64,000 bases of DNA from Deltaproteobacteria bacterium (GCA_947486185.1 CANKTH010000003.1:47788-111787); one strand, 5' to 3'. Positions 9,701 to 18,628 are shown, counted from the first letter of the stretch. Numbers and translations: made by a program. Notes: generated by a model not told the origin, from the sequence alone.

Positions 9701-10551
9701 ACGCTCCCATTGTTGTAGCCGGGTTCGGAGACGACTACATCGTCGTAACCGTCGTTGTTGAAGTCTCCGCTCTCGATGTCGTAGCCGTACTGGTTGTTGG
9801 TCGTAGTATAGGTGGGGTAGAGGGTGTTGGCCGGAGTGATCCCGACACCGGAGGCCGATCCAAGGTACACGTAGGCGGCGCCCGCGGTGGACAAGATGTT
9901 GGCGGTCACCAGCCAGTCGTCGTAACCGTCGCCGTTGACGTCCCCGCCGGCGATAGCGTGGCCGAGCTCGGCGGCGACGTAGCTCGTCAATGTCGCGGCG
10001 GCGCTGGTCACGACGGGGTCCACTTGAATCGGCCAGCGCGCCCCCCTGTCGTCCACCACGAGCCTGAGCCGCTCGCCTTCGCCTTCGATATGCGCTGCGA
10101 GTGGCAGTCCGTGGGCGTCGGTCGCTCGGATGCCGGTGTAGGTCCAACGCCCGCCATCCGCGGCCAGCAGATCGGCCCCGCCCCCGTCGGGCCACACGTA
10201 CACTTCGGCGCCCGGCGCTTCCACCTCCACGATCAGCGGCCCGGCGCCCGCCGGCGCCTGGTCGAGGTTCCAACCCTGTCCGAGCCCCGCGCCCGCCGGG
10301 TACCAGAACTCACCGGCGTGGTCGGTGACCGCCGGCAGCTCGGCGACCAGTCGCGGGCTCGAGGGAAGGGCTTTCAGGTGTTTTCTGCCGAAACCGACGG
10401 TCTCCAAGCTGAGTTGGCTCACCGGGTCGCGAAACTCCACGGTGTACCCGTCGAGCTGAACCTCGGTTTGGAACTCGGGTAGTCGCGTCTGCCACGAAGC
10501 GGAATCGGGGGCGACGCAGGACGAGAGCACAAGGAGGAGCAGGAGACGCAT
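6784..10551 (-). CDS. Giant MopE-like surface protein: FG-GAP propeller, ten Cys/Asp repeats, MYXO-CTERM tail
   Basis: 1255 residues. Signal MRLLLLLVLSSC, then an N-terminal domain of about 190 residues, then seven FG-GAP units (GDVNGDGYDD, GDFNNDGYDD, GDINGDGFMD and others; about residues 195-600), as in a seven-bladed Ca-binding propeller. Ten MopE-type units follow (about 605-1207). The C-terminus, CGCSESGAE then a hydrophobic stretch and ARRRRR, is a MYXO-CTERM sorting signal, predicting processing and surface anchoring. A lipobox Cys and a MYXO-CTERM tail in one protein is odd: the N-terminal Cys may be incidental. Metal binding is inferred from MopE; partner unknown. Confidence 0.85.
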   Translation of the reverse strand: MRLLLLLVLSSCVAPDSASWQTRLPEFQTEVQLDGYTVEFRDPVSQLSLETVGFGRKHLKALPSSPRLVAELPAVTDHAGEFWYPAGAGLGQGWNLDQAPAGAGPLIVEVEAPGAEVYVWPDGGGADLLAADGGRWTYTGIRATDAHGLPLAAHIEGEGERLRLVVDDRGARWPIQVDPVVTSAAATLTSYVAAELGHAIAGGDVNGDGYDDWLVTANILSTAGAAYVYLGSASGVGITPANTLYPTYTTTNNQYGYDIESGDFNNDGYDDVVVSEPGYNNGSVYVYMGAASGLSSSAIVVFAGTEAQEQLGFSLSVGDWDDDGYDDLVATSLYRSYNGGFDVYYGSSAGLSTLDRVQVTGSRAIGYDSDNVGDLNGDGYDDFGTSDYESASYYGGADIYYGSSSGLGTTAGLSLTGPQYDVFYGRTVSGLGDVNGDGFDDMAVAAVSLDLPYYDSGAIYVYHGGASGPPTTASATLYGGGYGDKFGWSIDAAGDTNNDGFDDVIVGSPYAGGTTYSAGNAQVIPGSSAGLVQADADTFAGGATAYEQYGAAVAGVGDINGDGFMDVSVGHSQANARAGKAYLFYGTDGSIDDDGDGSYVGGSTPDCDDADPSIHPGAAEVCDGLDQDCDGAVDDGVLSAWYADLDSDSWGDSASLEEACAAPTGLIATAGDCDDADANVSPDAVELTADGVDQNCDLLESCWLDADLDGWAGGTAVDERALDCVATGVAPSSDDCNDLDPAIHPTAEELPADGVDADCNGVESCYADSDDDGVGGTSLVGSATLDCSGIAESGTTGDCDDGDARVAPGLSELAADGIDEDCDGLELCHQDGDLDGAGSTTLVSSGALACDSVGVSAAGDDCDDADPTRWPGATELGADGLDSDCDGQERCFEDTDADGYGSLTERQSSDLGCHEAGVSGVSGDCDDTRSDVSPGATEAPADEVDADCDGLEHCFDDADGDGYGGTTERVSASIDCDTPGVSAVNTDCDDTRSDVSPVAAEGAADGLDQDCDGTEACYLDQDGDGYGGESTLNLENLLCLDAGVSPAGGDCDDTRPDVSPAAAEVTADGLDGNCDGREQCLEDADGDGHGGATAVTSTRLDCDDPGVAPVADDCDDGRATVSPSAPEITADGTDQDCDGYETCFADTDGDGFGSEALTESGNLDCDDAGEAISAADCDDDAVSSFPGASETCNGEDDNCDGNVDESLSCEAEEEDRGEIKVAGESCGCSESGAESLAPLAGLLLLARRRRRAPRV
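6926..8740 (-). repeat. Ten coding repeats of about 55-60 codons (MopE type, variant A)
   Basis: Each unit carries DCDD..., a Pro-x-Ala-x-Glu segment and D.DCDG, then CxxDxDxDGxG and a second Cys pair (LDCDxxGV). Units 6-8 (DTRSDV/DTRPDV) are the most alike, suggesting recent duplication. The spacing differs from the repeats in the gene at 12243, which carry WYxDxDGDGFGD instead. Confidence 0.85.
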
Positions 10552-10609
10552 AGGGCAGAGTGAGCCGGTTGGCGGGATGGGTCAAGCGGCGTGATGGCCG
10601 GGCCCCGCC

Positions 10610-12079
10610 TCAGAAGATCTTGATCGGCTCCTGTTTGAGGCCGAGATAGTCTTGGGGGTTGGTGCGGGTGGTCTCCAACCACCGGCGAACCGCCTGCTCC
10701 ATCTCGTAGGTGGCGCGCGGGTCGGCCGAGCTTCCGTCCCGGGCTTCTTCCGGATCGGAGGCGAGATCGTAGAGCCTACGCCCGCCGTCGGAGAGGTCGA
10801 GCACCAGCTTCTTCTTGCCCTGGCGGATCGAGCGCAGGTGTACGAACAGGCGGTAGTCGCTCTCGGCGTACATCGGAAGATCCAGCTTCTCCCCACGTAG
10901 GATCGGCATCAGGCTCTGGCCGTCCACCCCGGAAGGCCCGGTGAGCCCCAAGGCGTCGAACAGGGTCGGAAAGAGATCGAAGAGTCGCACGGGGGTCTTG
11001 ATGTCATTTCGACGGGTAAAGCCTGGAAAACGAATACCCATGACCACGTGGAGCTGATGTTGACAGAGCGTGGGCCCGTGATCGACGTATCCGTGCTCCA
11101 TGAATTCATCGCCGTGATCCGAGACAATGGCGATGACCGAGCGATCGTAGATCCCCATCGCTTTGAGTTGGGTGAGGAAGGCGCCTACACGTTCGTCGGC
11201 CTGTTTGACCTTCAGGTCGTAGACCTTCTTGAGGAAGGCCGCGTCATCCGCGGACACCTTTCCCGAAAGATCGGCGGTGTCACCGGGGTTCTTGATGGAC
11301 GCCAGCCCCTCTTCTCGGAGCCGGGCCTGCTCCTCGATCGAGCCGTCGAGGTTGCCGTGGTAGTCGGTGATGACGTCCCGCGGGCGGAGCCCGGTGAGGT
11401 CGTGCTGGCCGTGGGCGTCGTAGCCGTGAAGGAAGAGGAAGAACCGTTTGGAGCTGTTGGCCTTGAGCCACTCCAATGCGGGCGGCGCGCTGTAGTCAAA
11501 GCCGGCGAAAGGTTTGTCGTCGAGCCATGTTTCAAAACCCCGGCCGAAGCCGTACATCGCCTGGACGCCGGCGCCACCGGTGAAACCGGCGGAGGTAAAG
11601 CCGGCGCGGACCAGGTGATCGGGGAAGGTCTCGATGCCGGGGGACAGCGTGGTCGGCACCATCTGGTCTTGGGACAGGAGCTTGAGTTTGTTGGTGACCC
11701 CGTGGATGGAGGGCCAGCGCGCGGTCCAGATCGACATGTGGGAGGGCAGGGTCCAGGACGCGACGGCGGCGGCATCGTGGAAGACCGCAGCTTCTTCCAT
11801 GAACGCGTCGAGGTTGGGCGTGAGCCCGTCGGGGTTGCCGCCAAAACCGCTTCGGTCGTACCGGAGGGCGTCCATCGAGATGACGATCAGGTTGAGCTTC
11901 TCTTTTTGGTCGCCGAGCTCGTAGGTCGCGCGGGCCTGAGTCGTGTCTTCGAGGAGCGGCGCGATGGCCTCGCTGACGCCGGCCGGACGTGTGTCGGCGG
12001 GCGTTTTAAGGAGGAGGAAGGCGACGACCGCGAGATTGGCCGCGACGACGAGGACCGCGATGAGCCGCAGGTTTTTCAT
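10610..12079 (-). CDS. Membrane-anchored sulfatase-like hydrolase or transferase with Thr at the nucleophile position
   Basis: 489 residues: one N-terminal membrane helix (about 5-24), then an alkaline-phosphatase-superfamily domain. LIVISMDALRYD gives the first metal Asp, AIVSDHGDEFMEH the second metal site. The signature reads SWTLPSHMS: Thr110 takes the place of the Cys/Ser that becomes formylglycine in true sulfatases. Thr is the nucleophile in EptA/LtaS-type transferases, so phospho- or alcohol-transfer is as likely as sulfate hydrolysis. A TAGAGC hexamer sits six bases before the ATG. Stands alone between the two giant repeat genes. Confidence 0.8.
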   Translation of the reverse strand: MKNLRLIAVLVVAANLAVVAFLLLKTPADTRPAGVSEAIAPLLEDTTQARATYELGDQKEKLNLIVISMDALRYDRSGFGGNPDGLTPNLDAFMEEAAVFHDAAAVASWTLPSHMSIWTARWPSIHGVTNKLKLLSQDQMVPTTLSPGIETFPDHLVRAGFTSAGFTGGAGVQAMYGFGRGFETWLDDKPFAGFDYSAPPALEWLKANSSKRFFLFLHGYDAHGQHDLTGLRPRDVITDYHGNLDGSIEEQARLREEGLASIKNPGDTADLSGKVSADDAAFLKKVYDLKVKQADERVGAFLTQLKAMGIYDRSVIAIVSDHGDEFMEHGYVDHGPTLCQHQLHVVMGIRFPGFTRRNDIKTPVRLFDLFPTLFDALGLTGPSGVDGQSLMPILRGEKLDLPMYAESDYRLFVHLRSIRQGKKKLVLDLSDGGRRLYDLASDPEEARDGSSADPRATYEMEQAVRRWLETTRTNPQDYLGLKQEPIKIF

Positions 12080-12217
12080 ACCCGGGCTCTAACCGGTTGC
12101 TCACGAGGGGAGGCGCGCGTGCGGGGGGCGGGCGAGTCGCCCAAATACGCGGATCCGGTCCCGGCTGCCCCGTCACCGGGATCGCGTCTTCGGACCCCCC
12201 ACTTCGCGGTGATCTGG

Positions 12218-12241
12218 TACGATAGCGTGCCTCGGAGGCAC
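12218..12241 (+). promoter_or_regulatory. -10 TACGAT and a small hairpin holding the ribosome site of the giant MopE-like gene
   Basis: TACGAT (12218-12223) is followed by GTGCC-TCGGA-GGCAC (12227-12241), a perfect 5-bp stem that contains the GGAGG ribosome site, ending one base before the ATG at 12243. The hairpin would start about four bases after the predicted transcription start, so it could tune translation. Confidence 0.35.
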
Positions 12242-12242
12242 C

Positions 12243-15200
12243 ATGAACCTCTCCCCTCGCGTTTTCTTCGTGTCGCTCTCCGCCTTGCTCCTCGGATGTG
12301 AGCCGGGCCCCGGCGGCGGCGGCAAGACCGGACCGACGGCGCTCACCACCGACCCGTCCAAGCTCGATGAAGACGACGACGGCGTGAGCGCCGCGGAGGA
12401 CTGTGACGACCAGGACGCGTCCATCTACCCCGGCGCCGAGGAGCTCTGCGATAGCCTCGACAACAACTGTGACGGGGCCGCGGACGAGGGGCTCGCGACC
12501 GCATGGTACCCCGACGCCGACACCGACGGGTACGGTGACGAAGGCGCGATGATCGAGCAGTGTGAGCCGGTGGACGGCGCCGTCTCGACGGGGGCTGACT
12601 GTGACGACGCCGACGCCGGGGTGAACCCCGATGCCGTGGAGCAGTGTGATAGCCTCGACAACGACTGTGATGGCCTCACCGACGACGACGACGACGAGGT
12701 CAGCGGTGCCGTCACCTGGTACATCGATGGCGATGGTGACGGCTACGGCCAAGCCGACGGATCGGTCACCGCCTGCGACGCCCCGGCGGGCGGTGTCGCC
12801 GAAGCGGGGGACTGCGACGACTCCGCCGCCCAGGTGTACCCCGGCGCCGAAGAGAGCGATTGCGCCGACCCGATCGACTACAATTGTGACGGTTCGGTCG
12901 GCTTTAGCGATAACGACGGGGACGGCTGGGCCGCGTGTGAAGACTGTGATGACGGCTCGGTCTACGTGAGCCCGTCGGCGACCGAGACGTGTGATGGGCT
13001 CGACAACGACTGTGACGGCTTGGTGGACAGCGATGACGACACCGTACTTGGCGTAAGAAGCTGGTATCTGGACAGCGACGGAGATGGTTACGGGGACTCG
13101 GCGGCGGAGATGATCGGATGCGAGGCAGACCCGGGCTACGTCGAGGCGGGCGGCGACTGTGATGACGCGGACGTGGCCTTCAACCCCGGCGTGGTCGAGG
13201 CGGACTGCGCGGATCCCAACGACTACAACTGCGACGGTTCAACCGGCTACGACGACGCGGATGGCGACAACGCCCCAGCGTGTGAGGACTGCAACGACAA
13301 CGACGCTCTGGTGAACGCCGACGCGGTGGAGCTCTGCGACGGGATCGACAACAACTGCGACGGCGAGCTCGATGAGGCCACCGCGGGGGACGCCGGCACC
13401 TGGTACCTCGATCAAGACGGGGACGGTTTCGGCGACGCGTCCACCGGCGTGGTCTCCTGTGAAGCGCCTACCGGCCATGTCGGGTCCGAGGCCGACTGTG
13501 ATGACGCCGACGCCGGGATCTCGCCCGACGCGCTCGAGGTCTGCGACGACCTCGACAACGACTGTGACGACGAGACCGATGAAGACAGCGCGATCGACGC
13601 CGCTATCTGGTACGACGACGTCGACGGGGACGGCTTCGGTGATCCCGCTGCCGCGGCCGCCGCCTGTGAGGCCCCCCCCGGCTCGGTAGCGGACATGAGC
13701 GACTGTGACGACGTCGACGGCGCGGTCTCCCCCGACGCGGAGGAGCTCTGCGACGGGATCGACAACAACTGCGACGGGGTGAGCGACGAAGACAGCTCGG
13801 TAGACGCCGGGATCTGGTACGTCGACGGCGACGGAGACGGTTTTGGGGACCCGGGGACCGCGGCGTACGCGTGTAGCGCGCCCCCCGGCAGCCTCGCTGA
13901 TCCGAATGACTGCGATGACACCGACGCCGCGGTGAATCCCGACGCGGTTGAGCTCTGCGACGGCATCGACAACAACTGTCAGGATGGGTCCGACGAAGAC
14001 ACAGCGGTTGACGCTTCGGTCTGGTACCAGGACGTCGACGGGGACGGTTTTGGCGACGCCAACGTCATGACCGTGAGCTGTGTGTCGCCCGCCGGCTTCG
14101 TGGCGGACAGCAGCGACTGTGATGACGACGTGGGGGCGATCAACCCCGTCGCCACGGAGATCTGTGATGGTATCGACAACGACTGCGACCTCGGAATCGA
14201 CGACAGCGACGACAGCGTCGATCTCGGCACCGCTACGGACTGGTATGCCGACATCGACGGTGACGGCTTCGGCGACGCCGACGACGCGGTGTTGACCTGT
14301 GACGCGCCTCTTGGCTCGGTCGCGGACGATCAGGACTGTGATGACACCGACCGCGCGGTCCACCCTGACGCCCTCGAGATCTGTGACACCATCGACAACG
14401 ACTGTGACCGCGCCATCGACGACGCGGACGGCAGCACGGACCTCAGCACGGGCACCACCTGGTACGCCGACCGCGATGGCGACAGCTTTGGCGATGCGGA
14501 TGATGCGGTGCAGACCTGCGCCGCGCCGACAGGCTACCTAGGTGACGCTACCGACTGTGATGACACAGCGCCGGCGGTCCACCCGGATGCGACCGAGGTG
14601 TGTGACGGCATCGACAACGACTGCGACGGCCTGATCGACGACGCCGATGACAGCACCGACCTCGGCACGGGTACCGCCTGGTACGGCGACGGCGACGGCG
14701 ACGGCTTCGGCGACGCCGACGTCAGCGTGCTCCTCTGCCTGTCTCCCGCGGACCACGTCGCGGACAGCACCGATTGTGACGACACAGACGACGGAATCTT
14801 CCCCGACGCGGCCGAGAGCTGGTACGACGGCATCGACAGCAACTGCGACGGCGACGACTATCCGGACGCGTGCGACGGCGTACCCGGCACAGGCGTGGTC
14901 TCGGGTACGTGCACGACCGGTCTCACGGACCCCGCGGACTGGGAGATCGTGGTCGAGTGGACCAACGACTCCGACAACGGCCACGTCTATGCCGCGGGGC
15001 CGACCTATACCGATATCATGGCCGCCCCTGCGGTCGGCCAGCTCACCGACGACAACGGCGATGGGGTCATCAACGAGCTCGACATGCCCGACATCGCCTA
15101 CACCACCTTCGCGGGCGGGGCCTACTCGAGCGCCGGCTACTTGCGTGTGGTGGCGGGCGACGGCAGCGGCACAGTGCTGAGCGTCTACACCGTGACTTGC

Positions 15201-16649
15201 GGCGTCACGAACTACTCCGTGATGGGCGCGGGCGGGGTCGCGATCGCCGACCTTGAGAACGACGGGAGCCCCGACATCCTCGTGAACGGGCGGGCCGGCA
15301 CCACCGGCACCGCGGGCTATATGTTGGCGCTCGAGAACACCGGCGCCTGTAAGTGGGCCTCCGCCACGAGCAACGGCAGCAGCTACACCGCCCCCGCCGT
15401 CGCCGACCTCGACGCAGACGGCGACAACGAGGTCATCGCGGGCGCCACCATCTACAACGCCAACGGCACCGTGTACGCGAGCGGTCTCGTCCACAACGGC
15501 GGCTTCAACTCCTACGCCGTCGATCTCGACGTCGACGGCGACCTGGAGGTGATCGCCGGCTCTTCGGTCTACAGCCACACCGGCGTGTTGGTGTGGAACG
15601 CGTCGCGAGGATCGGGCCGCACCGCAGTCGGTGACTTTGACGGGGACGGGCTTGGCGAGGTGGCGATCAACAACGCGGGCACGCTGACGGTGCTCGACAC
15701 CAACGGCACCGTGATGTGGGGCGTGAGCATCGGCTCGGCCGGCGCAGGGGCGCCGTGTGTAGGCGACTTCGACGGGGATGGGGACGCGGATGTCGCCGCC
15801 GCGGGGGCGAGCACGATCCGGGGGTTCACAGGCGGAGGCGCCACCCTTTGGACCCGTACTATCCGGGACTCCTCGTCGTCGAGCGCCGCCTGCTCCACCT
15901 TTGACTTTGACGGGGATGGGGCGCACGAGGTCGTCTACGCCGACGAGTACGACCTGTTCATCTTGGACGGCGCCACCGGGGTTTCGCTCTACACCCACGC
16001 GGACCACGCGAGCGGGACCCTCTACGAGTTCCCGGTCATCGCGGACGTCGACAACGACGGCAACGTGGAGATCGTCGACGTGAACAACGACTACGCTTGG
16101 ACTGGCTGGGACGGCGTCCATGTGTTGGGTGAGGTGAACGATCGCTGGGCCAACGCCCGCAACATGTTCAACAGCTACAACTACTACGTCACGAATGCCG
16201 ACGACGACGGCTTTGGCGTACCCTCCTCGATCGGCGCGCCGTGGACCGAAGGTTACGACATGTTCCGTGGGCAAGCGTTCGCTTCGGCGCTGGGCACGGA
16301 CTCGCCCGACCTGGCGGGAGAGATCATCGGCGTGTGCACCGACTGTAGCTCGGAGAGTGTCGAGGTCTACGCCACGATCGCGAACACGGGTTCGTTGTTC
16401 GCCCCGGCGGGCCTTGCGCTCTCGCTCTACGCCGACGACGGTGCCGGAGGCCTGACGCTGCTGGAGACCCAGTTGACGCCGGATCGCCTCGAACCGGGCG
16501 TACGAAGTGCGCCTTACACCTTCACGGCCGACATCGCGCTCCTGGCGGGCGCGAGCCTCTATCTGCTGGTGGACGCGGAGAGCCTGGTCCACGAGTGTGA
16601 CGAGTCCGACAACATCTCCAGCTGGGACCTGGAGAGCTGCCCGGGATGA
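12243..16649 (+). CDS. Giant MopE-like lipoprotein: thirteen Cys/Asp repeats, VCBS/FG-GAP propeller, CARDB domain
   Basis: 1468 residues. A classical lipoprotein signal ends ALLLGC (Cys 19). Thirteen MopE-type units span about residues 50-875, each DCDD..CDGIDN.CDG followed by WYxDxDGDGFGD and a further Cys. Next come FG-GAP/VCBS-like blades (VADLDADGDNEVIAG, VGDFDGDGDADV; about 910-1345), and the last 90 residues (SVEVYATIANTG...VHECDESDN) form a CARDB adhesion-type domain. Opposite order to the other giant (repeats first, propeller second). Acts at the cell surface; metal loading by the repeats is inferred. Long antisense ORFs (14538..16592, 13239..14363) are shadows of the repeats. Confidence 0.85.
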   Translation: MNLSPRVFFVSLSALLLGCEPGPGGGGKTGPTALTTDPSKLDEDDDGVSAAEDCDDQDASIYPGAEELCDSLDNNCDGAADEGLATAWYPDADTDGYGDEGAMIEQCEPVDGAVSTGADCDDADAGVNPDAVEQCDSLDNDCDGLTDDDDDEVSGAVTWYIDGDGDGYGQADGSVTACDAPAGGVAEAGDCDDSAAQVYPGAEESDCADPIDYNCDGSVGFSDNDGDGWAACEDCDDGSVYVSPSATETCDGLDNDCDGLVDSDDDTVLGVRSWYLDSDGDGYGDSAAEMIGCEADPGYVEAGGDCDDADVAFNPGVVEADCADPNDYNCDGSTGYDDADGDNAPACEDCNDNDALVNADAVELCDGIDNNCDGELDEATAGDAGTWYLDQDGDGFGDASTGVVSCEAPTGHVGSEADCDDADAGISPDALEVCDDLDNDCDDETDEDSAIDAAIWYDDVDGDGFGDPAAAAAACEAPPGSVADMSDCDDVDGAVSPDAEELCDGIDNNCDGVSDEDSSVDAGIWYVDGDGDGFGDPGTAAYACSAPPGSLADPNDCDDTDAAVNPDAVELCDGIDNNCQDGSDEDTAVDASVWYQDVDGDGFGDANVMTVSCVSPAGFVADSSDCDDDVGAINPVATEICDGIDNDCDLGIDDSDDSVDLGTATDWYADIDGDGFGDADDAVLTCDAPLGSVADDQDCDDTDRAVHPDALEICDTIDNDCDRAIDDADGSTDLSTGTTWYADRDGDSFGDADDAVQTCAAPTGYLGDATDCDDTAPAVHPDATEVCDGIDNDCDGLIDDADDSTDLGTGTAWYGDGDGDGFGDADVSVLLCLSPADHVADSTDCDDTDDGIFPDAAESWYDGIDSNCDGDDYPDACDGVPGTGVVSGTCTTGLTDPADWEIVVEWTNDSDNGHVYAAGPTYTDIMAAPAVGQLTDDNGDGVINELDMPDIAYTTFAGGAYSSAGYLRVVAGDGSGTVLSVYTVTCGVTNYSVMGAGGVAIADLENDGSPDILVNGRAGTTGTAGYMLALENTGACKWASATSNGSSYTAPAVADLDADGDNEVIAGATIYNANGTVYASGLVHNGGFNSYAVDLDVDGDLEVIAGSSVYSHTGVLVWNASRGSGRTAVGDFDGDGLGEVAINNAGTLTVLDTNGTVMWGVSIGSAGAGAPCVGDFDGDGDADVAAAGASTIRGFTGGGATLWTRTIRDSSSSSAACSTFDFDGDGAHEVVYADEYDLFILDGATGVSLYTHADHASGTLYEFPVIADVDNDGNVEIVDVNNDYAWTGWDGVHVLGEVNDRWANARNMFNSYNYYVTNADDDGFGVPSSIGAPWTEGYDMFRGQAFASALGTDSPDLAGEIIGVCTDCSSESVEVYATIANTGSLFAPAGLALSLYADDGAGGLTLLETQLTPDRLEPGVRSAPYTFTADIALLAGASLYLLVDAESLVHECDESDNISSWDLESCPG
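12394..14873 (+). repeat. Thirteen coding repeats of about 55-75 codons (MopE type, variant B)
   Basis: Units alternate between a standard form with WYxDxDGDGFGD and two short forms with ADP.DYNCDGS (units 3 and 5). Units 10-12 carry an extra DDADDSTDLGTG insert, pointing to recent tandem amplification at that end. Confidence 0.85.
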
Positions 16650-16704
16650 GCACGAGGGTGGATTGCTCCGCCGTTCGGCCCGGGCGAGGCAGACTGGGCT
16701 CTGC

Positions 16705-16710
16705 TATGCT
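16705..16710 (+). promoter_or_regulatory. -10 element TATGCT of a predicted leaderless promoter
   Basis: TG-C-TATGCT (extended -10) followed by GGGACG and then the ATG at 16717: a six-base gap, no ribosome site. Confidence 0.55.
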
Positions 16711-16716
16711 GGGACG

Positions 16717-17283
16717 ATGCTCCGCTTCCCGCTTCCCTTCGTCTTCTTATTCGGCTGCCTGCCGCCGGATGGGCTGAACGACCCTTCGGGAGACGATTTT
16801 GGGCCGGCCGGGGCGGACAGCGATACGCTCGACACGGACACCAACGGCGGCACCGAGTCCGGAGAAACGGACTCCGGTGCCGACGACTCCGGTGGCGCCG
16901 ACTCCGGTGCCGACGACTCTAATCCGGCCGGTGACATCGAGATCGCCGGCACCTGGATCGACGGGTCTGGGGCCACCTACCTCGTCGGCTCGGCGTCGTG
17001 GACGATCACGCCCACCACCGGGTCGGCCTCCCGCTTCTCCGTCTCCGACTACGACAACGACCTGGACTACGCGGTCGCCCAGAACGACCCGACCAACCCC
17101 GTGGCGGGCGGGGCGTGGAGCCGGTTTGACTGGGCGGAGGCCGCCGGGGTGCTCTACCTGTGTCACGTCAGCTCGGACGCCGCTTCGGAAGCCGACGCCG
17201 CGGGCGTCAGCGCGGATCGCGCTGACGTGGCGACGAGCGGCTGCGACGGCGCTGCCTGGACCCGGCTCGACCCCGATCCCTGA
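16717..17283 (+). CDS. Small lipoprotein with Asp/Ser/Gly-rich linker
   Basis: 188 residues. Signal MLRFPLPFVFLFGC (Cys 14), then a low-complexity DSGADDSGGADSGADDS linker (about 25-70), then a compact domain of about 115 residues beginning AGTWIDGSG with two Cys near the end (LYLCHVSS, TSGCDGAAW) that could pair. The start is set by the signal peptide and the upstream -10; the ORF-track start at 16507 is rejected. The 3' end meets the convergent PP2C gene two bases away. No function recognised. Confidence 0.7.
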   Translation: MLRFPLPFVFLFGCLPPDGLNDPSGDDFGPAGADSDTLDTDTNGGTESGETDSGADDSGGADSGADDSNPAGDIEIAGTWIDGSGATYLVGSASWTITPTTGSASRFSVSDYDNDLDYAVAQNDPTNPVAGGAWSRFDWAEAAGVLYLCHVSSDAASEADAAGVSADRADVATSGCDGAAWTRLDPDP

Positions 17284-17285
17284 TC

Positions 17286-18512
17286 TCAGCCCTTCGATGG
17301 CCCACGGAGCGCCCGCTCCACCGCTGCGATTCGGCCGGTCAGCTCGCGTATGCGCTCCGCCATGGTCCGCAACATCGCCCCGCCGATCTTGATACCGACC
17401 TCGGGCCTGCGGGCGCAGAGCTCGTCGTAGTTCTGCCTGGATAAAATCAGAAACGTACAGGGCTCCAGCACCGTGACGGTCGCCGAACGCGGCGCCGGTG
17501 ACACCAGGGCCATTTCCCCGAACGACTCGCCGGCCCCGAGGTCGACGAGCTGCAAGCCGCCCGTCGAGACGCGGACTCGCCCGTCGAGAAGGACCATGAA
17601 ATCGTCGCCTCGTTTCCCCTTTTTCGCGAGCGTTGCTCCCGCGGGCGCGGTGGATTCGTCGAGATAATGGGCCACCACGGCCAGCTCGCTGTCGGAGAGC
17701 TCGCCAAAGAGATAGAGCCCGCGAAGCAGCTTCTGCCGGGTGCACAGCCGATTCCCGGGCACGTCCCCGGCGATGTGGGCGATCACCACGGTGATGTTGT
17801 CCGGGCCCCCGTTCTGGTTGGCGGCGGCGACCAGCCGTCGGGCGGCCTCGTTCGGGTCGGGGTGGGCGAGCAGCTCGGCGATCGTCGCCTCGGGCACGAC
17901 GCCGTGGAGCCCGTCCGAACACAACATCAGCACATCCCCGTCGGCGAGGGCGACGTCGGCGAGGTCGACATCGACGTACTCCGACATACCCACCGCGCGG
18001 TACAGCAGGTTTCGGTGCGCGTCGGTCGCTAACTGGGCCTCGGTGATCAATCCGCGTTTGAGGCGCAACATCGCGACGGAGTGGTCTTCGGTGAGCTGGT
18101 GGAGTCCGCCCGCGCGCCAGAGCCAGGCACGCGAATCGCCGGCGTGGGCGATCACCGCGTGCGCACCGACCACCGCCGCTGCGACGAGGGTGGTGCCCAT
18201 GCCGCCGGTATGTTGGACGGCGGCCGTCTCGAAAACCATGCTATTTGCAGCTTGAATCGCACGTTCCAGCGCCTCGCCTACAGTCTTCCGATGATCGGCG
18301 GCCGCGGCGCTCCCCGCACGTGCCAGCCGGTCGATCGACTCGGCGTGGGCGGTAAGCGTCTCAATCGCCAGCGCCGCCGCCACTTCCCCCGCTTCGATAC
18401 CCTCCATTCCGTCACAGACGACGAGGAGGTTCCCTCGGGCCAGCGCGGCGTCTTCGTTGTTGTTCCTCACCTGACCGACGTCGCTGAGCAGGGCGCTCCG
18501 GGAGATGCGCAT
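17286..18512 (-). CDS. PP2C-family protein phosphatase fused to a cyclic-nucleotide-binding domain
   Basis: 408 residues from the ATG at 18512, which has a GAGGG ribosome site and an upstream TACACT -10; the track start at 18713 is too long. The PPM metal motifs are complete: RNNNEDAAL, VVCDGMEG, HAGDSRAW, LCSDGLHG and GGPDNITVV (about residues 15-235). Residues about 255-385 form a cNMP-binding fold with GESFGEMALVSPAPRSATV as the phosphate-binding cassette. The product would dephosphorylate Ser/Thr residues under control of cAMP or another ligand; an adenylate cyclase lies 5 kb away and a Ser/Thr kinase elsewhere in the window. Confidence 0.9.
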   Translation of the reverse strand: MRISRSALLSDVGQVRNNNEDAALARGNLLVVCDGMEGIEAGEVAAALAIETLTAHAESIDRLARAGSAAAADHRKTVGEALERAIQAANSMVFETAAVQHTGGMGTTLVAAAVVGAHAVIAHAGDSRAWLWRAGGLHQLTEDHSVAMLRLKRGLITEAQLATDAHRNLLYRAVGMSEYVDVDLADVALADGDVLMLCSDGLHGVVPEATIAELLAHPDPNEAARRLVAAANQNGGPDNITVVIAHIAGDVPGNRLCTRQKLLRGLYLFGELSDSELAVVAHYLDESTAPAGATLAKKGKRGDDFMVLLDGRVRVSTGGLQLVDLGAGESFGEMALVSPAPRSATVTVLEPCTFLILSRQNYDELCARRPEVGIKIGGAMLRTMAERIRELTGRIAAVERALRGPSKG

Positions 18513-18529
18513 AGGACCCTCGTCGTGCC

Positions 18530-18535
18530 AGTGTA
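18530..18535 (-). promoter_or_regulatory. -10 TACACT for the PP2C-cNMP gene
   Basis: Minus strand GGATACACTGGCACGACGAGGG-TCCT-ATG: TACACT 17 bases before the start, leaving room for the GAGGG ribosome site. The same hexamer recurs upstream of three other genes in the window. Confidence 0.45.
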
Positions 18536-18628
18536 TCCTCGCGGGCGAGACCGCGGCCCGGCGGTGGAGTGCCGGAGGAAAGCGGGCCTGTGACTTCCGC
18601 TTCGTAAAGAGCACGATAAGGGACGGCG

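Noticed and set aside
11048-12301. Plus-strand ORF of 417 residues
   Set aside because: Antisense to the sulfatase-like gene at 10610 and running into the MopE-like gene start.
12394-14873. Regular DNA repeats that might suggest a CRISPR or satellite array
   Set aside because: Period is a multiple of three and variation is at third positions; this is coding repetition of MopE-type units.
14538-16592. Minus-strand ORF of 684 residues (and 13239..14363)
   Set aside because: Shadows of the plus-strand giant repeat protein; composition driven by the repeated GAC/GTC codons.
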